Source: a virus. From it: a stretch of 64,000 nt of DNA. The DNA lies in IMG/VR virus record IMGVR_UViG_3300047557_004034, positions 1-64,000 of that record; one strand, written 5' to 3'. Below are positions 31,105 to 40,348 of this stretch, piece by piece (the first letter of the stretch is position 1; each line of letters opens with the position of its first letter). The notes below the pieces were generated by a model, which was not told the DNA's origin, ran no database searches, and saw nothing but the letters and a program-made list of their open reading frames with translations. Position numbers and translations under genes: made by a program.

Positions 31105-34100
31105 TAGAGTATTTTGTTTTAAACTTATCTAATGCAGTTGCACCCACCGTAGTTCCAAAGTAAAAATGAAAAGGAGCACCCACAATAAATCTATTACTAT
31201 AAGCAGGACCCTCAGGTTTATAATCTTGACTAAACTGACTTATAGTATCTCCATTAACATTGAAAATGTATCCTCTCTCACTTATATCATTTTGTAAACC
31301 TCTGGCTAAAAAGTAATGTTCAGGATTTGTTCTATCTAAAGACTGATATTGGTATTGTACTAAATCTCCTCTTGATGTCGCCCAATTATTATCCTCGTCT
31401 CCAAATATTTGAGTATCATTCCTCAATCCCCATCTATAGAATGGAACTAATTGTGATTTAATTCCGTAAGTGTATGGTGTAGACGTATAACTTGGTGTAG
31501 GTCTAAAATTAATTCTACCTGGTGTAATGAAATCTTTGAATTGTAAGTTCTCTGTTGTTGAAGAATAGAATATTCCAATTGTAGGTCTACTCGGAGTTCC
31601 GTAATACCCTAAGGGACTTTCCTGTCCTCCTTCAGCACTATAATATTCTGGTGAAAACTTAATTAAACCTTCCTCAGAATTCATAGAAAGTAACTGAACC
31701 AAATCTCCGTCAACTCTTCGGTTTCTCTCAACGGTCCTGTTTCTTGTAAACAATTCATTTATGGATGAATTACCTAATAATCTTGATAAAAAACTACTGT
31801 TTATAATTCTAGAAATTACAAAAAAGTTTACAATATCTGAGGTGTCTGAATAACTTGATGGGTTCAGTTCCCCCATTACATAGGCATCTGTTGATGGTTC
31901 GAAAGTTATTTCGCCATAGAATGAATCTTTATATCCCAAATCAACAACAGTTGTAGGAAATAAAAGATTTGTTTGGTTTACCATAGTTGGTTCATCGATA
32001 GGTTTCGGTTTTCCTACAAATTTTTCTCCATTATAAGGACTACTTCTATAGTAGAAATTATTACTTACCTTTTCATAATACACTACGTCCGCACAATATT
32101 TTACATCACTAACTCTATTTTGTTTATTATAAAAAGTGTCAACTTGAATTGGGAAAGCGTATAACGCTCCATTAACCCAGTTATTTGTAAACGTTTGTGA
32201 AAGGACTCCTCTACACAATGCATAGAAGAATCTGAATCTATAACCCCACTCCGAGAATAGTCTTATATCTTGACCAACACCAAATAATGGTCGTGTAAAA
32301 AATACATAACAACCTCTTTCAACATTATCATTTTGAAGACAATTTGAAGATATACCAAAATTATTACTGTAACCTGTATAACAACTAAGTTGCACCATAT
32401 TATCACATTCAAAACTACTCAGAACATTTACATCAGGCAAACCCTCTACATCTGGTGGTACTTCTTGAAAACCAGTACTATAGGCAGGAACTATAGCACC
32501 CTCCCCTTCATCAGGAACCTCGTAGAAGGCAAATGCTCTATTCTGTTGCAATAAAAATGCCGTACTATTTGTACCTGCACCATCTAATTGGTCTGAAGAG
32601 GGCAATCTATCAGTCCTCATTACATTTTTCGTTCTGTCTGAGAATTGAAAAGGTGGTATAGCCGGAAAATAATATGTCACATACGAATAATATCGACTAA
32701 ACGAATCTCTCCCGATACCATTACTAGTGTAGGAAGCATTAGCATTTATATCTTCAGCCGAATCATATTTTGTTGGTGTTTGTGTAAATGAGTATTGATA
32801 ACTAGTTGAAGGGCTAACTCCTAAAGCCCCATAGTAATTTTGATTACTAACAAATGCACCACCGTCAGAATATGCAAAACCATAATAATAAACCGTATTA
32901 GAAGTAAATGCGGAATATTGTGAGCCAGGCGTGAAGAAATAAGAATTATAAAACATGTCGTTTTGTGTGAACGACTGTAAACTTGAATTTGGTGAGTTCA
33001 GTTTCTGTATAGGTATATTTAATTTGGTAGATGCGGTAACAACATATTTCGGGTCATCGATTGTAGAACCGAATAGAACACCCAAATTATAGCGATTCGT
33101 GTACCTTGGTGAATAAGGGTCTACCCCTCTTTGTAAGATTACTACGTATTGGTTATCAAAATCCTCATATAGTTCTCTTAATTTTATTGGCTGTCTTGCA
33201 AATGACGCTGTTTGGAATGTTCTCCACCCCAATCCCCCTTTGATTTCGGGAAATATAGTTATTGTAGAATCTAAAACTTTTGGTAACGTTTGGTATTGAG
33301 GTATTTGTGTCTGTCCTGTTAGTTTGAAATATTCACTCACAGTAATTGCCGTAATAACCTGAAAATATTCCCTGTCACTTGGATAGGAATAGTTGTCTAT
33401 CGTTGACCCTATTGGTAAATTATAACTGGTTGTTATCTCTTGTAGTTGATTTGAAGGATTAACATATCGTACGTTTATTGTGCTTGGTCCTACGATAGTG
33501 TTACCAGTTATACCAAAATCGCCAGTAACTCCTGTAAAATTGAAGTTGGGGTCTAAAGAGGTTTGTGGATTTACTGTTGTAAGAACTGTACCTGCTTCAT
33601 ATGGATTCGTTGCTAAAACTGTTACAGTATTATCTAAATGAAATGTCGACGTGTTGTTTGAATGGTCGACAGCAAAGCTTACTTTAACCCTATTGAGGTT
33701 TGAAAAATACGACACTCTACTATTGAAAATATTTATTCTTTCTCCAAAGGGTAAATCAAGACTATATGCCCTAAATTTATCATCCTCACCCTCTTGAACG
33801 TTAGATTTAAGTATTTTGTAAACTGTTGGGTCGGTACCATCAATATTACCTCCAGTCGCTTGTGAGTATATACTGGCAATTGCCGTTGCATTTGTTGAGT
33901 CGCTGCCAGCACCAATTAATTTATTAAACCAAATCTCATAATATCTATCCGGGTCGGAGAGAGGTGATAATTGCCCTCCTGAAGATATTACAACACCTAG
34001 TCCATCCGTGGTTGCTGGCCTACACTCACAAGCATCACAGTTTGGGTATGTTACCATAGGTAATCTTATTGGTAGGCCCCCTTTTTTTGGTTTTCGGAAA

Positions 34101-35740
34101 GTTAATATCCTAATACCATTTATTATCTGATATATCAACCCTACGGTAAAATGCGCCACCAATAATAAAGCCAAACCAATAAATTGGAGATTTTGAAAAA
34201 TTAAAGAAAATATAAAGTATAAAAAATCAAAATTTTTGAATCCCTCATTTACAGGGAACTTATTTACAGTACTAGAACAACTGTCGTCATCAATTTCTTT
34301 TATACCAATGAATCTACCTCTAGCCCCTTGCTTATATTGGTCTATTAAACTTGCAACGGTATAAACTCTGTTGAAATTAAACTCATAAAAAGTATCTTCA
34401 CAATTGACTATCGAATCTATTTTACTATTCGATTCTGTTGTTGATAATCCTTCAGTATAACCAGACCAATCTAAACCGAAATAATAAGAACTACGTTGTT
34501 GTCTATATGTTGAACTGTTTATTGGGTCATCGGAAGGGTCATTATTTGGATTTGAACCTATCCATCCATACTCCCTTATGTTAGGAACCAAATAATAAGG
34601 TCTTCTTACTTGTGCTGTAAGTTCTCTTGATTGTTGCCATTTTATTTTAAATCTATACTTGGCCTTTGTTGGAACCCCGACATTTGGGTCGAACGATATA
34701 ACTCTTTCACCGAACTCATTAGTTGTGATGTAATCCAAATTCATAGGTAACTCAGTTAACCATGTTCCATCTTCATCGATAACATTTCCCGATTGTTCTA
34801 ACTGATATTGCTCTAATATTGGATTTCCGTTTGTATCTTGTCTAATTGTTTGTCTGATTGCTAAAATTTGTCCTGGACCTGAAACCAAGTCACATAGATT
34901 ACCCATATTATCTCTAGGCTTACAATTTTTTCTCAACCTAAACTTATCTGGACTAGAAAACATAGAACCCATAAAGACCGACGTGGGCTGAATATCTATA
35001 TTTGCATCGTCTCTCAAATCAAAGTCAACTCTGTTTACTGCAATTTGACAAATTTCAGGTTCTCCCCATAAAGGTGATATTTCAGCTATCTTTGTTAATC
35101 TAACGATTTGAGGTAAAGAATTCAAATCGGTCGAAGTCCTGAACTCGTTTCCACTAACTTGATTTTCTGTTGCCCTTCCAATTCTTATTAAATCTTGTGG
35201 TGTAAGTGAGAATTCACCCATGTCGGACAAATCAACATCCATAACAAGTCTTTGGAATCCTAAAGGAACTCCAAATATCATATAGTCTCCACTCTCATTA
35301 GTCTTTACTGTAAATCTGAAATATTTTTCGTATATCTTCGAAGCAACCGAGTTTGTTAGAACATCTCTCGAACTTGGAAAGGTTCCTGTTGCAGCATGTT
35401 TACTATATGATTTTTCATATGGAAGAAGATTATATCTATACCCATCTTCATTTTTTTCATCAATTGTTCTGTAGGGATAAATTGTATTAATTGTGTTGTC
35501 TAATAAATCTTCTTCCTCCACTGGTATAAAAACAGAAACCTTTGCGTTGGGTATACCTAAACCGTTGTTTGCTGTCACTCTTCCTACGACAACACCATAA
35601 TCAGCACACGAACGTGTATAAACATCCGCTTGTTGTATCTTAAGTGAAAGTATTTCTAAAAATTCGAAATCTTGGTTAAGTTCAACATTGATGGATTTAT
35701 TTATCCCAAGCTCAGTTCGTATACGATAGCTTTGACCCAT
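31094..35740 (-). CDS. Large baseplate protein, 1548 aa, with a hydrophobic membrane-like segment
   Basis: It lies directly after gp6, the place of gene 7 in T4, but I cannot show homology to gp7. The N-terminus (MGQSYRIRTELGINKSINVEL) is followed at about residues 48-75 and 140-175 by a carboxypeptidase-regulatory/transthyretin-like fold (VVVGRVTANNGLGIPNAKV; NESGDYMIFGVPLGF). Residues about 500-540 form an unusually hydrophobic stretch (FLYFIFSLIFQ, then FIGLALLLVAHFTVGLIY), long enough for one or two membrane spans, followed by a basic RKPKKGG patch and a CDACECR cluster. The remaining about 1000 residues are beta-rich and aromatic. A TATTTATA motif precedes the ATG by 13 bases. A membrane-inserting role during DNA delivery is inference; burial inside the particle is an alternative. 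Confidence 0.72.
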   Translation of the reverse strand: MGQSYRIRTELGINKSINVELNQDFEFLEILSLKIQQADVYTRSCADYGVVVGRVTANNGLGIPNAKVSVFIPVEEEDLLDNTINTIYPYRTIDEKNEDGYRYNLLPYEKSYSKHAATGTFPSSRDVLTNSVASKIYEKYFRFTVKTNESGDYMIFGVPLGFQRLVMDVDLSDMGEFSLTPQDLIRIGRATENQVSGNEFRTSTDLNSLPQIVRLTKIAEISPLWGEPEICQIAVNRVDFDLRDDANIDIQPTSVFMGSMFSSPDKFRLRKNCKPRDNMGNLCDLVSGPGQILAIRQTIRQDTNGNPILEQYQLEQSGNVIDEDGTWLTELPMNLDYITTNEFGERVISFDPNVGVPTKAKYRFKIKWQQSRELTAQVRRPYYLVPNIREYGWIGSNPNNDPSDDPINSSTYRQQRSSYYFGLDWSGYTEGLSTTESNSKIDSIVNCEDTFYEFNFNRVYTVASLIDQYKQGARGRFIGIKEIDDDSCSSTVNKFPVNEGFKNFDFLYFIFSLIFQNLQFIGLALLLVAHFTVGLIYQIINGIRILTFRKPKKGGLPIRLPMVTYPNCDACECRPATTDGLGVVISSGGQLSPLSDPDRYYEIWFNKLIGAGSDSTNATAIASIYSQATGGNIDGTDPTVYKILKSNVQEGEDDKFRAYSLDLPFGERINIFNSRVSYFSNLNRVKVSFAVDHSNNTSTFHLDNTVTVLATNPYEAGTVLTTVNPQTSLDPNFNFTGVTGDFGITGNTIVGPSTINVRYVNPSNQLQEITTSYNLPIGSTIDNYSYPSDREYFQVITAITVSEYFKLTGQTQIPQYQTLPKVLDSTITIFPEIKGGLGWRTFQTASFARQPIKLRELYEDFDNQYVVILQRGVDPYSPRYTNRYNLGVLFGSTIDDPKYVVTASTKLNIPIQKLNSPNSSLQSFTQNDMFYNSYFFTPGSQYSAFTSNTVYYYGFAYSDGGAFVSNQNYYGALGVSPSTSYQYSFTQTPTKYDSAEDINANASYTSNGIGRDSFSRYYSYVTYYFPAIPPFQFSDRTKNVMRTDRLPSSDQLDGAGTNSTAFLLQQNRAFAFYEVPDEGEGAIVPAYSTGFQEVPPDVEGLPDVNVLSSFECDNMVQLSCYTGYSNNFGISSNCLQNDNVERGCYVFFTRPLFGVGQDIRLFSEWGYRFRFFYALCRGVLSQTFTNNWVNGALYAFPIQVDTFYNKQNRVSDVKYCADVVYYEKVSNNFYYRSSPYNGEKFVGKPKPIDEPTMVNQTNLLFPTTVVDLGYKDSFYGEITFEPSTDAYVMGELNPSSYSDTSDIVNFFVISRIINSSFLSRLLGNSSINELFTRNRTVERNRRVDGDLVQLLSMNSEEGLIKFSPEYYSAEGGQESPLGYYGTPSRPTIGIFYSSTTENLQFKDFITPGRINFRPTPSYTSTPYTYGIKSQLVPFYRWGLRNDTQIFGDEDNNWATSRGDLVQYQYQSLDRTNPEHYFLARGLQNDISERGYIFNVNGDTISQFSQDYKPEGPAYSNRFIVGAPFHFYFGTTVGATALDKFKTKYSIDE

Positions 35741-35753
35741 TAGACCTTTAATC

Positions 35754-35761
35754 TATAAATA
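35754..35761 (-). promoter_or_regulatory. TATTTATA motif before the 1548-aa gene
   Basis: Full 8-base match within the palindrome-like CTATTTATAG, 13 bases before the ATG. A 7-base copy also lies at 35815-35821, just after the gp6 stop. Confidence 0.42.
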
Positions 35762-35827
35762 GTTTAGGGCAAATTTTTAAAAACTTACCAACTTAAATCT
35801 AAATGGGATAGAAAATAAATAAACCTA

Positions 35828-37666
35828 TTAAGAGAAGGTTGAAGACTGGAAGTTCTTGACACTAACTTTGATATCTCTAGTCGGATATCTAACTTGATAT
35901 ACTTGGCTTGGTTCTGCAAACAACGTGTCGTCTACGGGTTGTATTTTTCTTGTTTCAGCATTCTCATAAGCCATAGAAGTTTCTGCAGATGAATATTGTC
36001 CACCAACAAGATTATAAGTGTCTAATCCTGTAACAGTAATTACACCTTCTTGATTTTGTATTATACTTTTGAGTTCTGAAAGATAGACATTTTGACCTAA
36101 TTCTCTAATCTGTGGATTGAGGTATGCCGAAACTTTATTTACAACGTCAGTTATAATTTGACCTGAGTTTTGTGTTGCCTCTAAAACAACTGAAACTTCA
36201 ATACCCAAATCAATAACTTGTGCAGTTGTTATAGAAATATAATCATTCATCATTCTGTAATTAGAAAGATAGTCGGCAATATTTTGTCTCAATGTATTAG
36301 AAACAATATTTGTCAATTTACCTGAACTATCATATGATAAAATTTGAACTATAATTTTATTGTTATTCTCTGTTATTGAAACCTTAGCTGGCGAGCCGAA
36401 CTCAGGTGGCATATTCCTAATTATTGCTTCATAGTCTTGTACTGTGACAGCTCTTTTTTGTGCAGCAAAATTGAATGATACATAATTTCTAACCTCTTCA
36501 ACATTTGGTGCATTTGCACCTCCAATTGCCGCAGTAATATTAACACACCTTAATGAATTGATGACTGAAGAGTTTGTAATTTCTGAAGGTCCGTTAACGT
36601 AAAAATTTACTGTCCCTACTTGATTAATTACATTTGTACCCAAGTTAGTTGCAAGTCCACCACCAATTCTATATTGAACAAACAATGTTGAATTCGGTGT
36701 TAGTGTTGAACCTAATGCAAAATTATTGAAATAATTATTTATTGTTAACGGAATTCCTAAATTAGTGAAAGCGTTCAATTGTTCTTGTGCGGAAGTACTT
36801 CCTCCTCCAAATGTCATTTTTTTAAATCCTTCAGGTGTAAATTCAGAAATAAATCTATTACTGGTCTGAATGTATCTTCCAACTTTAATTCCAGGTTGGT
36901 CTGAAACTTTGGTTGGGTCTTCAATGAAGACTCTGTCCTCCGCTAAAGCATCAACCTCGTACCATTTATTTTCCAAACCTAAAAACTCAGCAGCTGTCGG
37001 TACATTTGTAAAATCAGTGCCATTTTTCAATAACACACTTGTTATTCCTAAAACATTTTTTTCAGGTAGGAATAACTCAAAAAAAGGTCTAACATCATTA
37101 GCAGATATAACACGTTTGAAAACTTTAGTTATACCATTAACAACTAACTCTCTCTTTGTTATTGTATAATTTATTAATATCCCGTTAGAATTAAAATTTG
37201 GTATTTTTAATCTATTTGGAAAACCTTGTGCATTGTAAGGAGAGGCAAAGTTAACATCATAAACATTTTCAAATACAATCCCCGCACCCGAAACTTGTGA
37301 ACCTCTTACTAAAGTCCCTAAATACCTTTCGTCTTCTTTGTCCCCAAAAACGGGTACAGTAATAGAAAAATCAACCAAAGAAACACTCGGTTTCAAGTTT
37401 GGTATTTTTAATCCATATGTTCTAGCTATATTATATATAGAAGACCTTTGTTGAGCATATTGGAGAACTGTTTCTTGAATACTTCTATCAATATGATAAT
37501 GTAGGTTGTCAGCAACTGCCGCATTTAAATCTAAGAATACTGAGAATACAGATGCATCATTGAAATCTTGTATTAAGTCAGGGTAATATTGTTTGACGTA
37601 ATTAACTAACTCAGCACGAATACCTTGGTAATCTCTGACTGTATATGAAATTTTGTTATTGGCCAT
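35828..37666 (-). CDS. gp6: Baseplate wedge protein, gp6/J-like
   Basis: The 612-aa length is close to T4 gp6 (660 aa). The N-terminus MANNKISYTVRDYQGIRAEL is followed by NDASVFSVFLDLNAAVADNLHYHIDR and SSIYNIARTYGLKI, the typical opening of gp6/baseplate-J family proteins. Later FAAQKRAVTVQDYEAIIRNMPPEFG and a C-terminal region with VSAYLNPQIRELGQNVYLSELKSIIQN also fit. In T4, gp6 forms the inner ring that links wedges around the hub and controls the hexagon-to-star change. It follows gp25 by 5 bases, as in T4. A TATTTAT copy lies immediately after its stop codon. Confidence 0.9.
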   Translation of the reverse strand: MANNKISYTVRDYQGIRAELVNYVKQYYPDLIQDFNDASVFSVFLDLNAAVADNLHYHIDRSIQETVLQYAQQRSSIYNIARTYGLKIPNLKPSVSLVDFSITVPVFGDKEDERYLGTLVRGSQVSGAGIVFENVYDVNFASPYNAQGFPNRLKIPNFNSNGILINYTITKRELVVNGITKVFKRVISANDVRPFFELFLPEKNVLGITSVLLKNGTDFTNVPTAAEFLGLENKWYEVDALAEDRVFIEDPTKVSDQPGIKVGRYIQTSNRFISEFTPEGFKKMTFGGGSTSAQEQLNAFTNLGIPLTINNYFNNFALGSTLTPNSTLFVQYRIGGGLATNLGTNVINQVGTVNFYVNGPSEITNSSVINSLRCVNITAAIGGANAPNVEEVRNYVSFNFAAQKRAVTVQDYEAIIRNMPPEFGSPAKVSITENNNKIIVQILSYDSSGKLTNIVSNTLRQNIADYLSNYRMMNDYISITTAQVIDLGIEVSVVLEATQNSGQIITDVVNKVSAYLNPQIRELGQNVYLSELKSIIQNQEGVITVTGLDTYNLVGGQYSSAETSMAYENAETRKIQPVDDTLFAEPSQVYQVRYPTRDIKVSVKNFQSSTFS

Positions 37667-37671
37667 CTTAA

Positions 37672-38139
37672 TTAAATATTGATTATTACAAAATCACTCT
37701 GAGAAAATACCGAATTACCTATTGAGTAATCTATTCTTACTTTTGCAGTATATTCGTATGTCCCTTTACCGGGAACCCTGTATATATCCCAAAGTCGATT
37801 GCCCTCTGTTCCGGTGTAATCCCCATCTACTTGGTCTTCAGCGGTGATTGGTTCTATTGAAACATTATTCAAAATTAGGTTGGGTAAAAATTCTTGCACC
37901 GAGTCCCTGATATCTGATTCAATCGCACTAAATGTCAAACCGTCAAAAGGTTCAAAAATATATTCATATAATCTTGTCCCGAAAGTTGGTAAGAAATACC
38001 TTGACCCTTTCCTAGTTAAAAGTAAATGAATTAAGTCAGACCTTATTTCCTGTTGTTCAAATTCTGTTAAAGCTAAATAATCACCTCTTCTTGAATCTTG
38101 GAACGGAAAATAAAGACCATATGTAGTACCATCTGCCAT
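37672..38139 (-). CDS. gp25: Baseplate wedge protein, gp25-like
   Basis: A 155-aa protein with the gp25/W-like pattern: LTEFEQQEIRSDLIHLLLTRKGSRYFLPTFGTRLYEYIFEPFD, followed by FSAIESDIRDSVQEFLPNL and a C-terminal beta sheet (VRIDYSIGNSVF). In T4, gp25 sits in the wedge core and contacts the first sheath ring and gp6. It directly precedes the gp6 gene, conserving the T4 order. A TATTTAT motif ends 5 bases before the ATG, in the 20-base gap after the DUF5522-type gene. Confidence 0.92.
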   Translation of the reverse strand: MADGTTYGLYFPFQDSRRGDYLALTEFEQQEIRSDLIHLLLTRKGSRYFLPTFGTRLYEYIFEPFDGLTFSAIESDIRDSVQEFLPNLILNNVSIEPITAEDQVDGDYTGTEGNRLWDIYRVPGKGTYEYTAKVRIDYSIGNSVFSQSDFVIINI

Positions 38140-38144
38140 ATTAC

Positions 38145-38151
38145 ATAAATA
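38145..38151 (-). promoter_or_regulatory. TATTTAT motif before gp25
   Basis: Coding-strand TATTTAT in a 20-base gap that separates the nucleotide-metabolism pair from the wedge genes. It is well placed to restart late transcription at gp25. Confidence 0.38.
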
Positions 38152-38159
38152 TACAACGA

Positions 38160-38357
38160 TTATTTTTCAACTAAAGTTGTATTTCCTTTTACACCCTTTG
38201 GTTCGTATGGACAATGTCTACATCCACCATGAGAACCACAACAAGTTCCTCTCTTGATATGATACTCTTCGGTGAAGACTACTCTGTTATTTTCGATGTA
38301 ATAATCAGAAGGGAGAATCTCATTTGGATTCTCCCTTTCTTTTTTTGTATTTTCCAT
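38160..38357 (-). CDS. DUF5522-type small cysteine protein, 65 aa
   Basis: Residues 19-51 carry YYIENNRVVFTEEYHIKRG, then CC at 39-40, C46 and C49 in the pattern CCX5CX2C ending CRHCPY. As I recall, this matches the DUF5522 family, which is widespread in Bacteroidetes. The four cysteines and nearby histidines suggest metal binding, but no function is known. The first about 15 residues are highly polar and their DNA forms a strong hairpin, so the true start could be downstream; only this ATG is clear. It starts 6 bases after the RNR stop, and together with RNR forms an island between helicase and gp25. It is probably a host-derived gene. Confidence 0.72.
   Translation of the reverse strand: MENTKKERENPNEILPSDYYIENNRVVFTEEYHIKRGTCCGSHGGCRHCPYEPKGVKGNTTLVEK
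38309..38337. other. Intragenic hairpin in the 5' end of the DUF5522-type gene
   Basis: An 11-bp perfect inverted repeat (38309-38319 with 38327-38337, 7-base loop). The T-run lies on the plus-strand side, so it is not a classic terminator for the minus-strand genes. It may influence translation start or mRNA decay between RNR and gp25. Confidence 0.5.
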
Positions 38358-38363
38358 AGGTTA

Positions 38364-40220
38364 TTATACTAAAACACAAGCACCACCTGCACAAGCTAAC
38401 TCACCACTCAAATCTGTTTCATCTTCCATTTCAACAATCTTAGACAAATCAACCTCATGTAAAGTTTGCATCAACTCTTCATATCTTTCTTTTGTACAAT
38501 CTTCGAAAGGTGCTTGAATATATGTTCCTCCGTCATATGGTAACACTGATAATCCATTATAATGGTCTCTGTTTTCCCACATCCATTCACCTACCGCAGG
38601 CCATTCATGTTCTCTAATTGATACTGTTGCTGAAACATTATGTGAATTACTACCACTTCTATGTCCAGGCTTAATCCAATCAACATGAACTTTTTTCACT
38701 CTATCTAAAAGTTGAATTGGTGATTCATTTCTTAAAATTGAACCTTCAGGAGCTTTTTGTGGAATACCGATAACCGCAGTGTCGTGTGGTCTAAAATATT
38801 CATCTTCAACTAACTCAGGATGATTTTCCTTTAAGTAAGTATAAATCGCCTCATTCTTACCAACTCTTACTCTTCTGATATAATAGTCGTTGTGCCAAGC
38901 GTGGATTCCTGATGAAGTACCTAAAGTAAGTGAAGTTGTACCTGCTGGTTTTACTGTAGTTGTTCTTGCTGCAGGATTAATACCAAGAAGTTCTGCAACT
39001 CTTTTATTCTCTTCCTTAACAATTTTAGAAGCAGACTTCATATCCAACTTTAACACAGCACCTGAACCAATACCTGTCATAGATACTCCAATCAAAGCAT
39101 CCTTCTCGGTTGTTCTTTGCCATATTGGTCTTAAATAATGGAAGTTTGTGTATCCTGCTTGAAGTGTTCCACAGAAAGCCGCAGCTCTTACTCTGTCCTC
39201 AAAGTCTTCTTGTGATACAACGTTAGATACATTTACTTCTGTAAGATTACAGAATTGGAACGGTCTAAGTGCAATTTCACAACAAGGATTAGTTCCCCAA
39301 TCTTTATCGTTAGTTAAGTAAATACCGGGTTCACCAGCTCCGCTAGCTTCAATTCTCTTCCAAAGGTCCATGAAGTAGTCTTTTGTTATTTTGTGTCGGA
39401 GCAACACAGCTGAGTTATTTGCTCTACCTCTTTGTGGATTTGTTTCCCACCAAGCACCTGACTTACAACCAATCATTTCATCATCAGTTGCTGAGAAAAG
39501 TGAAATCAAAGCAGCTCTTCTAATACCACCTGCCAACACTGCGTCTGCAATATGACATACCATATCATGAACTTCGATAGCTTTTAATTTCTCACCATTA
39601 TCTTTTGAATCTAAAATACCTTCAAGTTTAATAAGACATTCCTTGAGTGGTTGTGGGCCAGGAGCCTTTCCACCTGATGTTACCAATCTTGCACCTTTAG
39701 GTCTGATATCGCTAAAGTCAAATTCAATATGAGAACCACCGTAGAAATATGATTTTACTAAAATTTTGACTGCATCTGCCCATCCTTCGATTGAGTCAGC
39801 AACTAACCATCTCCTTTTTCTTTCTTTGTTTGGTTTAAGTATTTCAGGTAACGTTTCAACATGATGTTTTTGAACAGAATATCCTACACCCGTACCTCCT
39901 AACAACAAGAACATAATTTCAGAAAAGACTCTCCAATCATCAATTGGTGCAAACGCACAATTGTATATTCTGTTTGGTGAAATTTCAATTGGTTTACCCG
40001 CAAACTGCATTGACCTCATTGATGGAAGAACTTGTTTCTTGAAAACATACATGTAGTTCTCTCTTATTTCTTTTTCTAAATTTGGAAACTGCTTGATATG
40101 CATCTCCATGTTTCTTGTGACTAGTTCTTGCCACGTCTCTCTTCTGTTCAATTCAGGAATATATTTCGCGTATTTCATATACACGGTTATATCACTGAGA
40201 ATCCTGTTTGAAATGTCCAT
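38364..40220 (-). CDS. nrdJ: Class II (B12-dependent) ribonucleoside-triphosphate reductase
   Basis: This 618-aa enzyme would reduce ribonucleotides to deoxyribonucleotides with adenosylcobalamin, supplying precursors for phage DNA. The active-site layout matches the monomeric Lactobacillus leichmannii enzyme. NPCCEI has N311, C313 and E315; C324 lies exactly 11 residues after C313, as C419 follows C408. C88 in NCAF fits C119, and the C-terminal C610-X4-C615 pair fits the C731/C736 shuttle. GGIRRAAL and KPAGTTSLTLGTSSGIHAWH are further family landmarks. It is shorter than the roughly 739-aa L. leichmannii enzyme and has no N-terminal ATP-cone. There is no NrdB-like small subunit nearby, as expected for class II. 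It is isolated from the replication block by a hairpin and carries a TATTTATA motif 50 bases upstream. Confidence 0.92.
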   Translation of the reverse strand: MDISNRILSDITVYMKYAKYIPELNRRETWQELVTRNMEMHIKQFPNLEKEIRENYMYVFKKQVLPSMRSMQFAGKPIEISPNRIYNCAFAPIDDWRVFSEIMFLLLGGTGVGYSVQKHHVETLPEILKPNKERKRRWLVADSIEGWADAVKILVKSYFYGGSHIEFDFSDIRPKGARLVTSGGKAPGPQPLKECLIKLEGILDSKDNGEKLKAIEVHDMVCHIADAVLAGGIRRAALISLFSATDDEMIGCKSGAWWETNPQRGRANNSAVLLRHKITKDYFMDLWKRIEASGAGEPGIYLTNDKDWGTNPCCEIALRPFQFCNLTEVNVSNVVSQEDFEDRVRAAAFCGTLQAGYTNFHYLRPIWQRTTEKDALIGVSMTGIGSGAVLKLDMKSASKIVKEENKRVAELLGINPAARTTTVKPAGTTSLTLGTSSGIHAWHNDYYIRRVRVGKNEAIYTYLKENHPELVEDEYFRPHDTAVIGIPQKAPEGSILRNESPIQLLDRVKKVHVDWIKPGHRSGSNSHNVSATVSIREHEWPAVGEWMWENRDHYNGLSVLPYDGGTYIQAPFEDCTKERYEELMQTLHEVDLSKIVEMEDETDLSGELACAGGACVLV

Positions 40221-40270
40221 TTTTTAAATTTTTTTTGTTTTTGTTTTTATAAAAAATCGGTGATTTTAGT

Positions 40271-40278
40271 TATAAATA
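40271..40278 (-). promoter_or_regulatory. TATTTATA motif before RNR
   Basis: Full 8-base match, immediately after the 40280-40302 hairpin in the direction of transcription and 50 bases before the ATG. The hairpin-then-motif order suggests a transcription-unit boundary. Confidence 0.42.
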
Positions 40279-40279
40279 T

Positions 40280-40302
40280 AGGGTCGTGCAATATACGACC
40301 CT
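40280..40302 (-). terminator. Hairpin between helicase and RNR
   Basis: An 8-bp stem (40280-40287 with 40295-40302, AGGGTCGT/ACGACCCT) with a 7-base loop. No long T-run follows on the coding strand, so termination may be weak. Confidence 0.5.
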
Positions 40303-40348
40303 TATTTTGATTAAAAAAAAGTAAGTTTTTTTCTAAAAAAGTAGATAT

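Noticed and set aside
31094-35740. Assignment of the 1548-aa protein as gp7
   Set aside because: It occupies the gp7 position after gp6, but no shared motif is visible and the length and hydrophobic segment differ.
38309-38337. Rho-independent terminator after RNR
   Set aside because: The stem is perfect, but it lies inside the next gene and the T-run is on the plus-strand side, the wrong side for minus-strand transcription.
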